Positions 21,046-29,996 of a stretch of DNA of 56,958 bases are shown here, one piece after another. Every line of letters begins with the position of its first letter. The first letter of the stretch is position 1. Both the position numbers and the translations under genes were made by a program. The stretch is from an uncultured Collinsella sp. (GTDB taxonomy: Bacteria; Actinomycetota; Coriobacteriia; Coriobacteriales; Coriobacteriaceae): positions 1 through 56,958 of the forward strand of contig CALLFD010000157.1 of assembly GCA_937997605.1 (NCBI GenBank), in the 5' to 3' direction. Under the pieces are notes generated by a model. That model saw only the letters and a program-made list of their open reading frames with translations. It was not told the origin of the DNA and did not search any database.

Positions 21046-21753
21046 ATGGCAGACGCAGAGAGCAACCTCGTTCCCTCCGAAGCAGCCGACCAGGTCGAGG
21101 TCGCGCTCGAGGAGCAGGCCGCAGCCGACGACGGCATCCTGTACCTCAACGAGTACCAGTACGAAAACGACCTGGTCACCGACTTCGCCCGCCTGGTCGC
21201 CTCGCCCAGGCGTCGCGGCTCGCTGTATGTCGCCGCCGCGATTGCCGCGCTCATCGGCATCGGCATGCTGGTGACCGGCGGCAACTGGATCAAGTTTGGC
21301 GTCGTCCTGATCGTATTCGGCGCCTTTTTGGCCTGGTGGAGCAAAAACCTGCACCACACCCTCGCCCGCGACTTTATCGACGCCGTCGAGGCCGACGAGT
21401 CCATGGGTGGCCGCTATCGCCGCGTCGCCGCCAACGAGGACGGCCTGATGGTTTGGGGCAAGAGCGGCAAGTCGCAGTTCTTCCCGTTTGAGAAGCTCGA
21501 CCACGTACTCGACGGCGAGCGCATCTTTGTGGCCATGTTCGCCGACCAGGGCGTGACGATCCCTAAGGACACCTTTGTTCGCGGCGATGCCGAGCAGTTT
21601 GGCACCTTCCTTAAGGCGCGCATCAACAAAAAACTCCGCATCGAGACCAAGAAGAAGAAAATGAAGGCAGAAAAGGCCGCCGCCGAAGCCAAACAGGGCG
21701 ACAAGCCCCAGGAGACCAAGCGCAAGCAGAAGAAGAACAAGAAAAAGCGCTAA
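21046..21753 (+). CDS. Two-helix membrane protein, YcxB-like
   Basis: A 235-residue protein with an acidic N-terminus, two adjacent membrane helices (about 65-105), a soluble domain resembling YcxB-type C-terminal domains (RRVAANEDGLMVWGKSG, then FFPFEKLDHV), and a very basic, lysine-rich tail. The start overlaps nothing and the ORF diverges from dnaX. The lysine-rich tail may bind nucleic acid or phospholipid. Function unknown; the family link is a tentative impression. Confidence 0.7.
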   Translation: MADAESNLVPSEAADQVEVALEEQAAADDGILYLNEYQYENDLVTDFARLVASPRRRGSLYVAAAIAALIGIGMLVTGGNWIKFGVVLIVFGAFLAWWSKNLHHTLARDFIDAVEADESMGGRYRRVAANEDGLMVWGKSGKSQFFPFEKLDHVLDGERIFVAMFADQGVTIPKDTFVRGDAEQFGTFLKARINKKLRIETKKKKMKAEKAAAEAKQGDKPQETKRKQKKNKKKR

Positions 21754-21897
21754 GGCCAAGCCAGGCAGGCAGCCTCGCATCCCGCTATCCTCCCCATGCA
21801 CCCGAGCGTGCTACACTAGCAGCATCTATGCCACCGCGAACGGCTCGGCCCCGCGCCCGCCGCTCGCAAACGAACTTTAAACGCACGAGGGTTGGCC

Positions 21898-23751
21898 ATG
21901 CCGCTTTTCTCGCAACATACCGCCCGGTTCTCGCCGGACGTTCCTTTGGAGGGCACCAGCTCTCGCGAGCTGCTCAAGCGGTACCAGCCGCTCGAGACAC
22001 TTGCGACCGGCGGTTTTGGCTCCATCGAGATCTGCCGCGACACGCACCTGCGCCGCCGCGTCGCCATTAAGCGCATCCCCCTTATTAACGGTGTCGGCAT
22101 GCCCGCCAGCGACATCATGGATGTCCTGCGCGAGGCGCACACTGCCGCCATGCTTCAGCATCCCAACATCGTGCAGGTCATCGACTTTACGCACGACACA
22201 GCCTATGCCTACCTGGTTATGGAATATGTCGATGGCATGTCGCTGGCCGAGTTTTTGCACCGCGTGGACGGCCACTCACTTACCTTTGACGAGGCCGCGG
22301 CCATTGCCGATGCCCTGGGCCAGGCGCTCACCTTCGCCCATAGTAATGGCGTACTCCACCTGGACATTAAGCCCGCCAACGTGCTCATCGACCACTCGGG
22401 CAATGTAAAGCTCACCGACTTTGGCATGGCGCGACTGTCGTCCGCCGGTGGCTTTGGCGGCTCGCGCGGCGGCACCATCGGCTACATGCCGCCCGAGCAG
22501 CTCGATATCGAGACCGGCACGGTCGACGAGCGCGCCGATGTCTTTGCCCTCGCCTGTGTGATCTACGAGGGCCTGTGCGGCAGCGCTCCCTTTATGGCGG
22601 CCACGCCCGCCGACTCGCTCGACCGCATCATCGGCGGCGCTACCTATCCCAGCGAGCTGATACCACACTTTCCCCCGGGAGCCGAGGCTGCGCTCATGAG
22701 CGCGCTCTCCCCCATGCCGCAGGACCGCCCCAACAGCATCGAGGCATTTTGCGACCAGCTCCTTGCCGGTCTGGGCAGCGTGCGCGAAGGCCGTCGCAGC
22801 CTGGAGCAAATGGTTGGCGAGCTTTCGGATGACGAGCAGGAGCTCGACGATATCGAGCCGTCGCACTACGAGGACGAAGCCATCGAGGTCGACCCCGCAC
22901 TTGGCTGGGCGGGCACGCGCTGGAGCCATGCGCGCGACTACACCATGCGCACTATCTCGGCGCTGGCGTGCGGCACCTTTAGCTTTTTGCTGATGCAAAC
23001 GGCCGGAGTCGCGGCGCTTCCCGGCCTGGTCATTGCGGCTATCGCGATCGGAGCGGCGGCTGGCCTGGCCCCCCAGATCGGCTCGGCCATCTCGGCTGTG
23101 GGCTTTTTGGTGCTCATGGCCAACGCCACCATGCAGGCGCAGGGCATCCTGTCGATGCTGCCCGTCGCGGTGATCTTTGCCGCCGCCATGTCCGGTTGGT
23201 GGATCGCCTGGGGTCGCACCGAGGCTGCCGCGAGCGCCGCGCTCACCTGTGCACTCGCGCTTGGCTGTCTGACCGGCAATACCTTCCTGGCAGCTGGGGT
23301 CGCCGCCGGCGTCGCGTCATTTTGGCTCGGCCCGGCAAGCGCCGCCGCGGCAACGGGCATGGGCGCGCTTTTTGCCCGTCTGGCCACGGTCGCGCTTTCA
23401 GCCGGAGGCGTGCTGGGGCTCGGTAACGTTGCCGCAGCGCTGGGAGACCCGCTCCTTTGGGCTGCCTTTGTGCTGGTCGCGGCAACTGCCGCAGCGTCAT
23501 CCGCGCTGCTCAATGCCCATGCCAAGCGTGCCGATCAGGGCTCAAACCTTGCCGCAATCGCCGCCATCGCTGTCACCGGCATCGGCTGCGCGGCGGCGTC
23601 CTGTCTTGCACACCATATGGAAATTGCCAGCCTTGCAGCCGCGGTCATCGCCAAGGCGGCGGTTGCGGGAATCCTATCCTCTATAATCGTTGGGATATGC
23701 CTATATTTGCTCGGATACCAAAGAACCTATACGGAGAGTGATCTTTCGTGA
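21898..23751 (+). CDS. Membrane Ser/Thr protein kinase with HLD catalytic loop
   Basis: A 617-residue kinase. The catalytic domain has a glycine loop (LATGGFGSIEI, about 36-46), ATP-binding Lys58 and DFG at 174-176. The catalytic loop reads HLDIKPANV (154-162), so the usual HRD arginine is Leu while the catalytic Asp remains. Non-RD kinases do not depend on activation-loop phosphorylation, so this one may be constitutively active or regulated by its membrane part. That part is an Ala/Gly-rich series of about eight hydrophobic segments from residue 345. ATG at 21898 is chosen over TTG at 21892. Its stop overlaps the GTG of fhaA by four bases, opening the signalling operon that runs to 29864 and probably on to pknB. 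Confidence 0.88.
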   Translation: MPLFSQHTARFSPDVPLEGTSSRELLKRYQPLETLATGGFGSIEICRDTHLRRRVAIKRIPLINGVGMPASDIMDVLREAHTAAMLQHPNIVQVIDFTHDTAYAYLVMEYVDGMSLAEFLHRVDGHSLTFDEAAAIADALGQALTFAHSNGVLHLDIKPANVLIDHSGNVKLTDFGMARLSSAGGFGGSRGGTIGYMPPEQLDIETGTVDERADVFALACVIYEGLCGSAPFMAATPADSLDRIIGGATYPSELIPHFPPGAEAALMSALSPMPQDRPNSIEAFCDQLLAGLGSVREGRRSLEQMVGELSDDEQELDDIEPSHYEDEAIEVDPALGWAGTRWSHARDYTMRTISALACGTFSFLLMQTAGVAALPGLVIAAIAIGAAAGLAPQIGSAISAVGFLVLMANATMQAQGILSMLPVAVIFAAAMSGWWIAWGRTEAAASAALTCALALGCLTGNTFLAAGVAAGVASFWLGPASAAAATGMGALFARLATVALSAGGVLGLGNVAAALGDPLLWAAFVLVAATAAASSALLNAHAKRADQGSNLAAIAAIAVTGIGCAAASCLAHHMEIASLAAAVIAKAAVAGILSSIIVGICLYLLGYQRTYTESDLS

Positions 23752-24758
23752 ACTTCCTGAACATCTTCGAGGACCACGTGGCCGGCATCTTCGGTGCCAC
23801 CCGTGCCCCGTTCTCCTTTAAGAAGCTTGCCAAGCAGGCCGCTCGCGACATGGAGGATCAGACTCTGGTGATCAACGGCGTCAACACGGCGCCGGCACTC
23901 TATACCATCCTTATCGCCGCCGACGACGATCCCATGCTCGCCCCGTTCTACCCCGAGCTTTCGCGCGAGGTCCGCGAGTTTGTGAAGGCACAGGCCGAAA
24001 AGCGCCGCTATGTGTTTGTCGGCGAGCCCCTCGTGCGCTTTATGATCGATCCGCAGCTGCGTGCCGGCAAGTTCTCGGTCTTTGCCGAGAACGTCGATGC
24101 CCCCACGCTCGGCCGCCTGTACGAAGAAGAGCGCGCCTATCAAAACGGCCTGGGCCAGAACAACTCCGCGGCAAGCCGTGCCGCCAGCGCCCCGCGCGCC
24201 GGCCAGCAGCAGTTTGCCGCCCCGCAGCAGCAGCGCCCCGCCGCCATGCCCCAGCAGCAGCCGACGCCTCGCGCCGCCGCTCCCGACCCGCTTGCCGTGG
24301 CAGATCCCTTCGCGCCTAGCGTCCCCGACCCCGCCGCTCCTATCCCGGTGCCGCAGACCGTCTCGCGCGACGCGCTTGCCGGCATGGGCGGAGCCGCCGC
24401 GACCGGTGCCGCCGTGGGCCTAGGCGCCGCAGCCGGTATCGCCTCCAACATGGCGAGCACTCGCGCCCCGCAGCGCCCGCTCGCCCAGCTCGTCGACGTC
24501 GTGAGCGGCGAGAGCCATAGCATCACCTCCGCACAGGTGACCATCGGTCGCGAGCGCTCAGTTTCCGACATTGCCCTGCGCGACCCCAACGTGTCGCGCC
24601 GCCACGCCCAGCTCACCTTTACGGGCTCGGATTGGTCGATCGAGGATCTCAATTCCACCAACGGCACGCTCGTCAACAACCGCCGCATTACGCGCTGCCC
24701 GCTGCGCAACGGCGATCTGCTGACGTTTGGCCTGAGTACCTTTGAATTTAGGGGATAG
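23748..24758 (+). CDS. fhaA: FhaA-like protein (DUF3662 plus FHA)
   Basis: A 336-residue protein with the N-terminal DUF3662 domain (about 1-130, opening MNFLNIFEDHVAGIF), a Pro/Gln/Ala-rich linker, and a C-terminal FHA domain with GRERSVSDI, NVSRRHAQL and NSTNGTLVNN. In mycobacteria FhaA binds phosphorylated MviN and links PASTA-kinase activity to peptidoglycan synthesis. The order here (fhaA, fhaB, PP2C, SEDS/PBP, pknB) is the classic actinobacterial one. It starts at GTG overlapping the kinase stop. Confidence 0.9.
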   Translation: MNFLNIFEDHVAGIFGATRAPFSFKKLAKQAARDMEDQTLVINGVNTAPALYTILIAADDDPMLAPFYPELSREVREFVKAQAEKRRYVFVGEPLVRFMIDPQLRAGKFSVFAENVDAPTLGRLYEEERAYQNGLGQNNSAASRAASAPRAGQQQFAAPQQQRPAAMPQQQPTPRAAAPDPLAVADPFAPSVPDPAAPIPVPQTVSRDALAGMGGAAATGAAVGLGAAAGIASNMASTRAPQRPLAQLVDVVSGESHSITSAQVTIGRERSVSDIALRDPNVSRRHAQLTFTGSDWSIEDLNSTNGTLVNNRRITRCPLRNGDLLTFGLSTFEFRG

Positions 24759-24764
24759 TCGCTT

Positions 24765-25181
24765 ATGAACATCGATATCGTCCTTTTTGCAGGCCGCATC
24801 GTCCTGGTCGCCCTGCTCTATATCTTTCTGTTCGCCGTCATGAAGACCGGCGTGGGACTTGTGCGTGGACAGCGCCGCGACTCGGCTATCTGGACGATCG
24901 ATGTGGACAAGGGTCCGCGCGGTATCCGCGGCATCCACGTAGACATGCTCGGCCCCGTCATCGTCGGTCGCTCGCCATCTTCGGACATCTGCATCAACGA
25001 ACCGTTCGTCTCGGCCTCGCATGCGCGCTTTTCGCTACAGGGCCCGGCGCTCATCATCGAGGACCTCAACTCACTTAACGGCACGCTCGTCAACGGCCGC
25101 CAGCTCGTGGAGCCCGCGACGCTGCGTGAGGGCGACGAAGTCCAGATTGGCGACGTGGTCATGAAGGTGAACCGTCGATGA
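24765..25181 (+). CDS. fhaB: FhaB-like membrane FHA protein
   Basis: A 138-residue protein with one N-terminal membrane helix (about 6-25) and a C-terminal FHA domain (VGRSPSSDI, VSASHARF, NSLNGTLVNG). It is the FhaB/FipA type that ties phospho-signalling to division and cell-wall machinery. It lies six bases after fhaA and its stop overlaps the start of the phosphatase gene. Confidence 0.9.
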   Translation: MNIDIVLFAGRIVLVALLYIFLFAVMKTGVGLVRGQRRDSAIWTIDVDKGPRGIRGIHVDMLGPVIVGRSPSSDICINEPFVSASHARFSLQGPALIIEDLNSLNGTLVNGRQLVEPATLREGDEVQIGDVVMKVNRR

Positions 25182-26977
25182 TCGACGAGGAGAACAAGTC
25201 CGCAACCATGACCGAGGCACCGGCTGCCGCCGCAGCTGCACCGGCCCACGCCGCTCCGGCGGGCTCCTCACCCGTGGAACCCGAGGACACCGTGTTCTCC
25301 CTGCCTCTTTCGCATGTAACGCATGATATTTCGGATCTCGCCGATAACGAGGACGAAGAGGATGCCGCAGCGGCGCCCATCGGCGCACATGCTGCGGAAC
25401 AGCCCACAGCGCCCGAAGCAGCCCCGGCGCCGGCTCACTTTGCAGAGCCCGTCGCCGCGGCAATCAACGAGAGCGCTGCGGTGTTTGCGGCACCCGAGCC
25501 CGCCGCGCCGGCGTTTCCCATAGCCCCGGCATCCGAGGTTGCGCCCGCGTCTACGCCGACGCCCGAGCCTATAGACGTCAGCCCGCAAGACGACGAGTCG
25601 ACCGCCCGCGTGTCCGAGGAGCCCGACTCCCCGGACACCGGCGACTCCGAATCAAACGCCGAGACAAGCACCGTCTCTCCCGGTGACACAGCAGAGATCG
25701 ACGTTGCCGCCGTTGAGGCCAAGCTCAAAGACCCCGGCTCGACCATGAGTTTTGAGCCCCTGACCGAGGAGCGCATCGAGACCGACTCGACCTATGATGC
25801 CGGCACCACCACGCAACTCATGTGGGGCGCCCGCTCCGACGTTGGCTGCGTGCGCCCGCACAATGAGGATTCCTACCTGGTGCAGTCGCCGCTCTTTTGC
25901 GTATGCGACGGCATGGGTGGTCACGCTGCCGGCGAGGTGGCCTCTTCTATCGCTGTCGAGACTATTGCCAAGACGGCCCCACAGTCCGCCGACGCAGCAC
26001 GCCTGGCCGCAGCCGTCGAGGCAGCCAACGCCGCCGTAATCGAGGCGGCCCTGAACGGCCTGGGCAAGCCCGGCATGGGCTGCACAGCCACTTGCGCCTA
26101 TATCGAAAACGACACGCTCGCCATCGCCCACGTGGGTGACTCTCGCGCCTACCTGCTCCACGAGGGCACGCTCATCCGCGTGACCCGCGACCACTCCTAC
26201 GTGGAGGAGCTCGTGGACGCCGGCGAGATCACGGCAGATGAGGCTCGCGTCCACCCCAACCGTTCGGTCATCACCCGCGCGCTGGGCTCGGACCCCGCTA
26301 TGTATGCCGACCACTTCACTCTGCATATCGAGGAAGGCGACCGCCTGATCCTGTGCTCCGACGGCCTTTCGAGCATGATTCCCGATAGCGATATCGAGAA
26401 CATCGCCACGCAGTCCTCAACCGCGCAAATCTGCGTCGACAACCTAGTGGACGCGGCGCTTGCCGCCGGCGGCCACGACAACGTGACCGTAGTAGTCGTT
26501 GACCTGGTTGACGATGGCGTCATGCGCGAGGCGCAACGCGTGCGTCGCCGCAACGTTACTATCGCCGCCATCCTGGCCCTCGTCTTTGTGCTGGCAGCTG
26601 GCATCTGGGCCTACACGGGTGTCACCGGCTCGTACTACCTGGGTACCTACCAGGGCAATGTCGCCGTCTGGCGCGGCCTGCCCGGCAAGCCGCTCGGACT
26701 CAAGCTCCACTGGCTCGAAAGCGAAACCAGCATCAAGCTATCCGACCTGCCCGAAGACACGCAAAACCGCCTCAAGGCGGGTATTCCGCAAACAAGTGTC
26801 GACGATGCGCAGGACACGATATCCAAGTACCGCCACCAGATCGACGAGGAGCAGACCCGCCAGGTGATCGACGCGCAAACGATTCGCGACAACACCAATC
26901 AGGGATCGACCTCCGAATCAGATTCCGAGAAAACCGCCGAACAGTCCGCCGAGGCCGAAGCCTCCGATAAGAATTAG
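25178..26977 (+). CDS. pstP: PP2C-family Ser/Thr phosphatase, membrane-anchored
   Basis: Phosphatase that reverses PknB-type phosphorylation. The 599-residue protein has an unusual 210-residue acidic, Ala/Pro-rich N-terminal extension. The PP2C domain (about 215-450) then shows the metal-binding motifs RPHNED (226-231), CDGMGGH (243-249), LCSDGLSSM and GGHDN. One membrane helix follows at about 463-485 and a ~110-residue tail outside. Mycobacterial PstP lacks the long N-terminal extension, so this part may be a protein-interaction or regulatory arm. It overlaps fhaB by an ATGA. Confidence 0.92.
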   Translation: MIDEENKSATMTEAPAAAAAAPAHAAPAGSSPVEPEDTVFSLPLSHVTHDISDLADNEDEEDAAAAPIGAHAAEQPTAPEAAPAPAHFAEPVAAAINESAAVFAAPEPAAPAFPIAPASEVAPASTPTPEPIDVSPQDDESTARVSEEPDSPDTGDSESNAETSTVSPGDTAEIDVAAVEAKLKDPGSTMSFEPLTEERIETDSTYDAGTTTQLMWGARSDVGCVRPHNEDSYLVQSPLFCVCDGMGGHAAGEVASSIAVETIAKTAPQSADAARLAAAVEAANAAVIEAALNGLGKPGMGCTATCAYIENDTLAIAHVGDSRAYLLHEGTLIRVTRDHSYVEELVDAGEITADEARVHPNRSVITRALGSDPAMYADHFTLHIEEGDRLILCSDGLSSMIPDSDIENIATQSSTAQICVDNLVDAALAAGGHDNVTVVVVDLVDDGVMREAQRVRRRNVTIAAILALVFVLAAGIWAYTGVTGSYYLGTYQGNVAVWRGLPGKPLGLKLHWLESETSIKLSDLPEDTQNRLKAGIPQTSVDDAQDTISKYRHQIDEEQTRQVIDAQTIRDNTNQGSTSESDSEKTAEQSAEAEASDKN

Positions 26978-26993
26978 AAAGGGAGTGCCGCTT

Positions 26994-29864
26994 ATGAGTC
27001 GCCGCAACACCGAGCTGCTCTTGCTCATCGCCTCGGCGTTCCCCGTCATCCTGCTGTATGCGATGTACGTCCTCACCGCGGGCGCTGCCATCTCCTTTGA
27101 GACGCTCGCCGTACCGATCGGCCTCTTTGCCGCCTTTGCCGCGGCCCACATTGCCGTGCGCATCTTGGCGCCCGGTGCCGACCCCGCCATCCTGCCCATT
27201 GTCTTTGTGCTTTCGGGCATCGGCATCACGTTCGTGACGCGTCTCGCCCCCGCTCTCGCCATCTCACAGCTCATCATCCTGTTTGTCTCGGTGGCCCTGA
27301 TGGTGGGAACGCTCGCACTGGTCAAAAACCTCGACGTGGTCATGCGCTACAAGTACACCTTTGGCATTATCGGCATCATCCTGCTGATGCTGCCCATCTT
27401 TATCGGCACCACGATCTCGGGCTCCAAGCTCTGGATTCGCATCGCGGGCTTTACCATCCAGCCCGGCGAGTTCGCCAAGGTCTTTATCGTGCTGTTCCTG
27501 GCCGGGTACCTGGCCGAGAACCGCGAGCTGCTCTCCATCTCCAACCGCAAGATCCTGGGCTTTAAGATCCCTCGCCTGCGACTGCTGCTGCCGCTGTTTG
27601 CCGTGTGGGGTGTGTGCCTGCTCGTCGTCGTCTTCGAACGCGATCTTGGTTCGGCCGTGCTGTTCTACACCATCTTCTTGCTGATGCTCTACGTTGCCAC
27701 GGGGCGCTTTTCGTATGTCGTTATCGGCCTTGCGCTCTTAGCCGTCGGAGCCGTGGGCGCCTACAAGTTCCTATCGCACGTTCAGGTGCGTTTCCAGGTT
27801 TGGCTCGATCCGTTTAAGGACGCCCAGGGCCAGGGCTACCAGATCGTCCAGTCGCTCTTCTCGCTTGCCGATGGCGGTCTGGTCGGTGTTGGCATCGGCA
27901 ACGGCATGGCCAACAACATCCCTGTCGTCGAGTCCGACTTTATCTTCTCGGCTATCGGCGAGGAGATGGGCCTTTTGGGCGGCGGCGCCGTGCTCATCCT
28001 GTTTATGCTCTTTGCCGTTCGCGGCCTGACCACGGCTGCCCGCGCTAAATCCGACCTCGCTGCCTTTAGCGCCACGGGCCTTACGGCCGCCATCAGCTTC
28101 CAGGCCTTCTTGATCGTTGGCGGCGTAACCCGCCTGATCCCGCTGACCGGCGTCACCCTGCCCTTTATGAGCCAGGGCGGCTCCTCTCTGCTGGCGAGCT
28201 TTATCATCGTCGCACTCCTGCTGCGCGCCGGTGACGAGGCGACCGGACGCGAGGCCGAGCTTACCGGCACCGGCACCATGGCCGCCATCACCGACGATCA
28301 GGTCGCATCTGCCGCCGCCCCGACGGGCACGCGCTTTGCCGCCTCGTCTTCCTACGGCAGCGGCAGCCATTCCGTCGGCTCGCGCATGCGCCGTCGCCTG
28401 CTCGACACGCCTGAATCCGGTGTGCTCGGCCGCGTTGCGCTCGCCAACCGTCTAACCCGCGCGGTGCTCGCCTTTACGGCGCTGTTCGCCATCCTTATCG
28501 GCAACCTCACCTATGTCCAGGTCATTAAGGCCAAAGACTATCAGGACATGCCGACCAACAACCACACCATCGCCCGCTCCAAGTACATCCAGCGCGGCTC
28601 CATCATCACGTCCGACGGCGTGACGCTGGCCGAGTCGCTGCAGCAGGAGGACGGCACCTACGTACGCTCCTACCCCAACGGTAACCTGGCAGCGCACGTG
28701 GTTGGCTACGTGAGCCAGCAGTATGGCACCACCGCCATCGAGAGCGTCATGAACGACACGCTCACCGGTTCTAAGGACTACTCCAGCTGGAACAACGCCA
28801 TCGCGTCGCTCGCGGGCCAGACCCAGCCGGGCAACACCGCCAAGCTCACCATCGACTCGCGCATCCAGACGGCTGCTGAGCAGGCGCTCAAGGGCTTTAA
28901 GGGCGCTGTGGTGGTCATCGACCCGCGTACCGGCGCGGTGCTCGCATGTGCCAGCTCGCCCACCTACGACAACACCAACATCGATGCCCTGCTGCAGACG
29001 GGCGGCGGCGAGGACGGCTCCATGTACAATCGCGCCATGGACGCGCTGTACACGCCGGGCTCAACGTTTAAGGTCGTTACGCTTTCCGCGGCACTCGAGA
29101 CCGGTACCGCCAGCCTTACCAGCACCTACCAGGCGCCCGGCTCCATGGACATCGGCAACGCACCGGTCACCAACTATGCCAACGAGAGCTACGGCACCAT
29201 CAGCCTGCAGCAGGCCTTTGCCGTGTCCTCCAACGTCGTCTTTGGCCAGGTGGCAAACGAAGTTGGCGCAAACACGCTCGTACAGTTTGCCAACGCCTTT
29301 GGCTACGGCCAAAAGCTCGGCCAGGACCTGACCTCCGCGGCCTCCATCATGGCCGACCCGTCGCTCATGACCGAGTGGGAGACCGCCTGGGCCGGCGCCG
29401 GCCAGCCTGTCGGCATGGACCACACGCCCGGCCCGCAGACCACCGTCATGCAAAACGCCGTGATTGCCGCCGCCATCGCTAACAGCGGCGTGGTCATGGA
29501 CCCGTACTTTGTAGCCCAGGTACTCGCCCCGGACGGAACCGTGGTCAAGACCACGCAGTCCCGCTCGCTGGGTCAGGCCGTCAGCTCCGCCACGGCCGAC
29601 CAGGTCAAGCAGGCCATGCTTGCCGTCGTCCAGTCCGGCACCGGCACCGATGCCCAGATCCCCGGCGTCAAGGTCGCCGGCAAGACCGGCTCGGCCGAGA
29701 TCGGCGGCACCAACGTCAACTCGATGTTCGTTGGCTTTGCACCTTACGATTCACCCACGGTCGCCATCTCGGTGGCCTTGGAGGATTTCGACAAGCATGA
29801 CGTCAAGGCCGCCAAGATTGCCGGTATCGTCCTGACCGCGGCGCTTGCCGCACAGGGAGCGTGA
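26994..29864 (+). CDS. Fused SEDS polymerase (FtsW/RodA) and class B PBP
   Basis: One 956-residue chain carries both partners of septal or lateral peptidoglycan synthesis. Residues 1 to about 410 form the ten-helix SEDS glycosyltransferase (GSKLWIRI, then LPFMSQGGSS near its end). A ~70-residue linker leads to the signal-anchor helix and transpeptidase of a PbpA-like PBP, with SxxK Ser690 in PGSTFK, SSN at 745-747 and KTG at 897-899. In most actinobacteria rodA and pbpA are adjacent separate genes in exactly this position. The fusion fixes a 1:1 complex. I find no stop or frameshift at the junction. ATG at 26994 with AGGGAG is preferred to GTG at 26985. Confidence 0.95.
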   Translation: MSRRNTELLLLIASAFPVILLYAMYVLTAGAAISFETLAVPIGLFAAFAAAHIAVRILAPGADPAILPIVFVLSGIGITFVTRLAPALAISQLIILFVSVALMVGTLALVKNLDVVMRYKYTFGIIGIILLMLPIFIGTTISGSKLWIRIAGFTIQPGEFAKVFIVLFLAGYLAENRELLSISNRKILGFKIPRLRLLLPLFAVWGVCLLVVVFERDLGSAVLFYTIFLLMLYVATGRFSYVVIGLALLAVGAVGAYKFLSHVQVRFQVWLDPFKDAQGQGYQIVQSLFSLADGGLVGVGIGNGMANNIPVVESDFIFSAIGEEMGLLGGGAVLILFMLFAVRGLTTAARAKSDLAAFSATGLTAAISFQAFLIVGGVTRLIPLTGVTLPFMSQGGSSLLASFIIVALLLRAGDEATGREAELTGTGTMAAITDDQVASAAAPTGTRFAASSSYGSGSHSVGSRMRRRLLDTPESGVLGRVALANRLTRAVLAFTALFAILIGNLTYVQVIKAKDYQDMPTNNHTIARSKYIQRGSIITSDGVTLAESLQQEDGTYVRSYPNGNLAAHVVGYVSQQYGTTAIESVMNDTLTGSKDYSSWNNAIASLAGQTQPGNTAKLTIDSRIQTAAEQALKGFKGAVVVIDPRTGAVLACASSPTYDNTNIDALLQTGGGEDGSMYNRAMDALYTPGSTFKVVTLSAALETGTASLTSTYQAPGSMDIGNAPVTNYANESYGTISLQQAFAVSSNVVFGQVANEVGANTLVQFANAFGYGQKLGQDLTSAASIMADPSLMTEWETAWAGAGQPVGMDHTPGPQTTVMQNAVIAAAIANSGVVMDPYFVAQVLAPDGTVVKTTQSRSLGQAVSSATADQVKQAMLAVVQSGTGTDAQIPGVKVAGKTGSAEIGGTNVNSMFVGFAPYDSPTVAISVALEDFDKHDVKAAKIAGIVLTAALAAQGA

Positions 29865-29996
29865 TGCCCATGATCGAATCGGACACCCGAGGCGCGCCGC
29901 CGCCGAAGAGTTAGCGGCAACGCGCCACACGGCCCCAGCGGCCACATCGTAGGTACTACACACATCGTTGAGCGAATAGTTATGTTAGGAGCAGGA

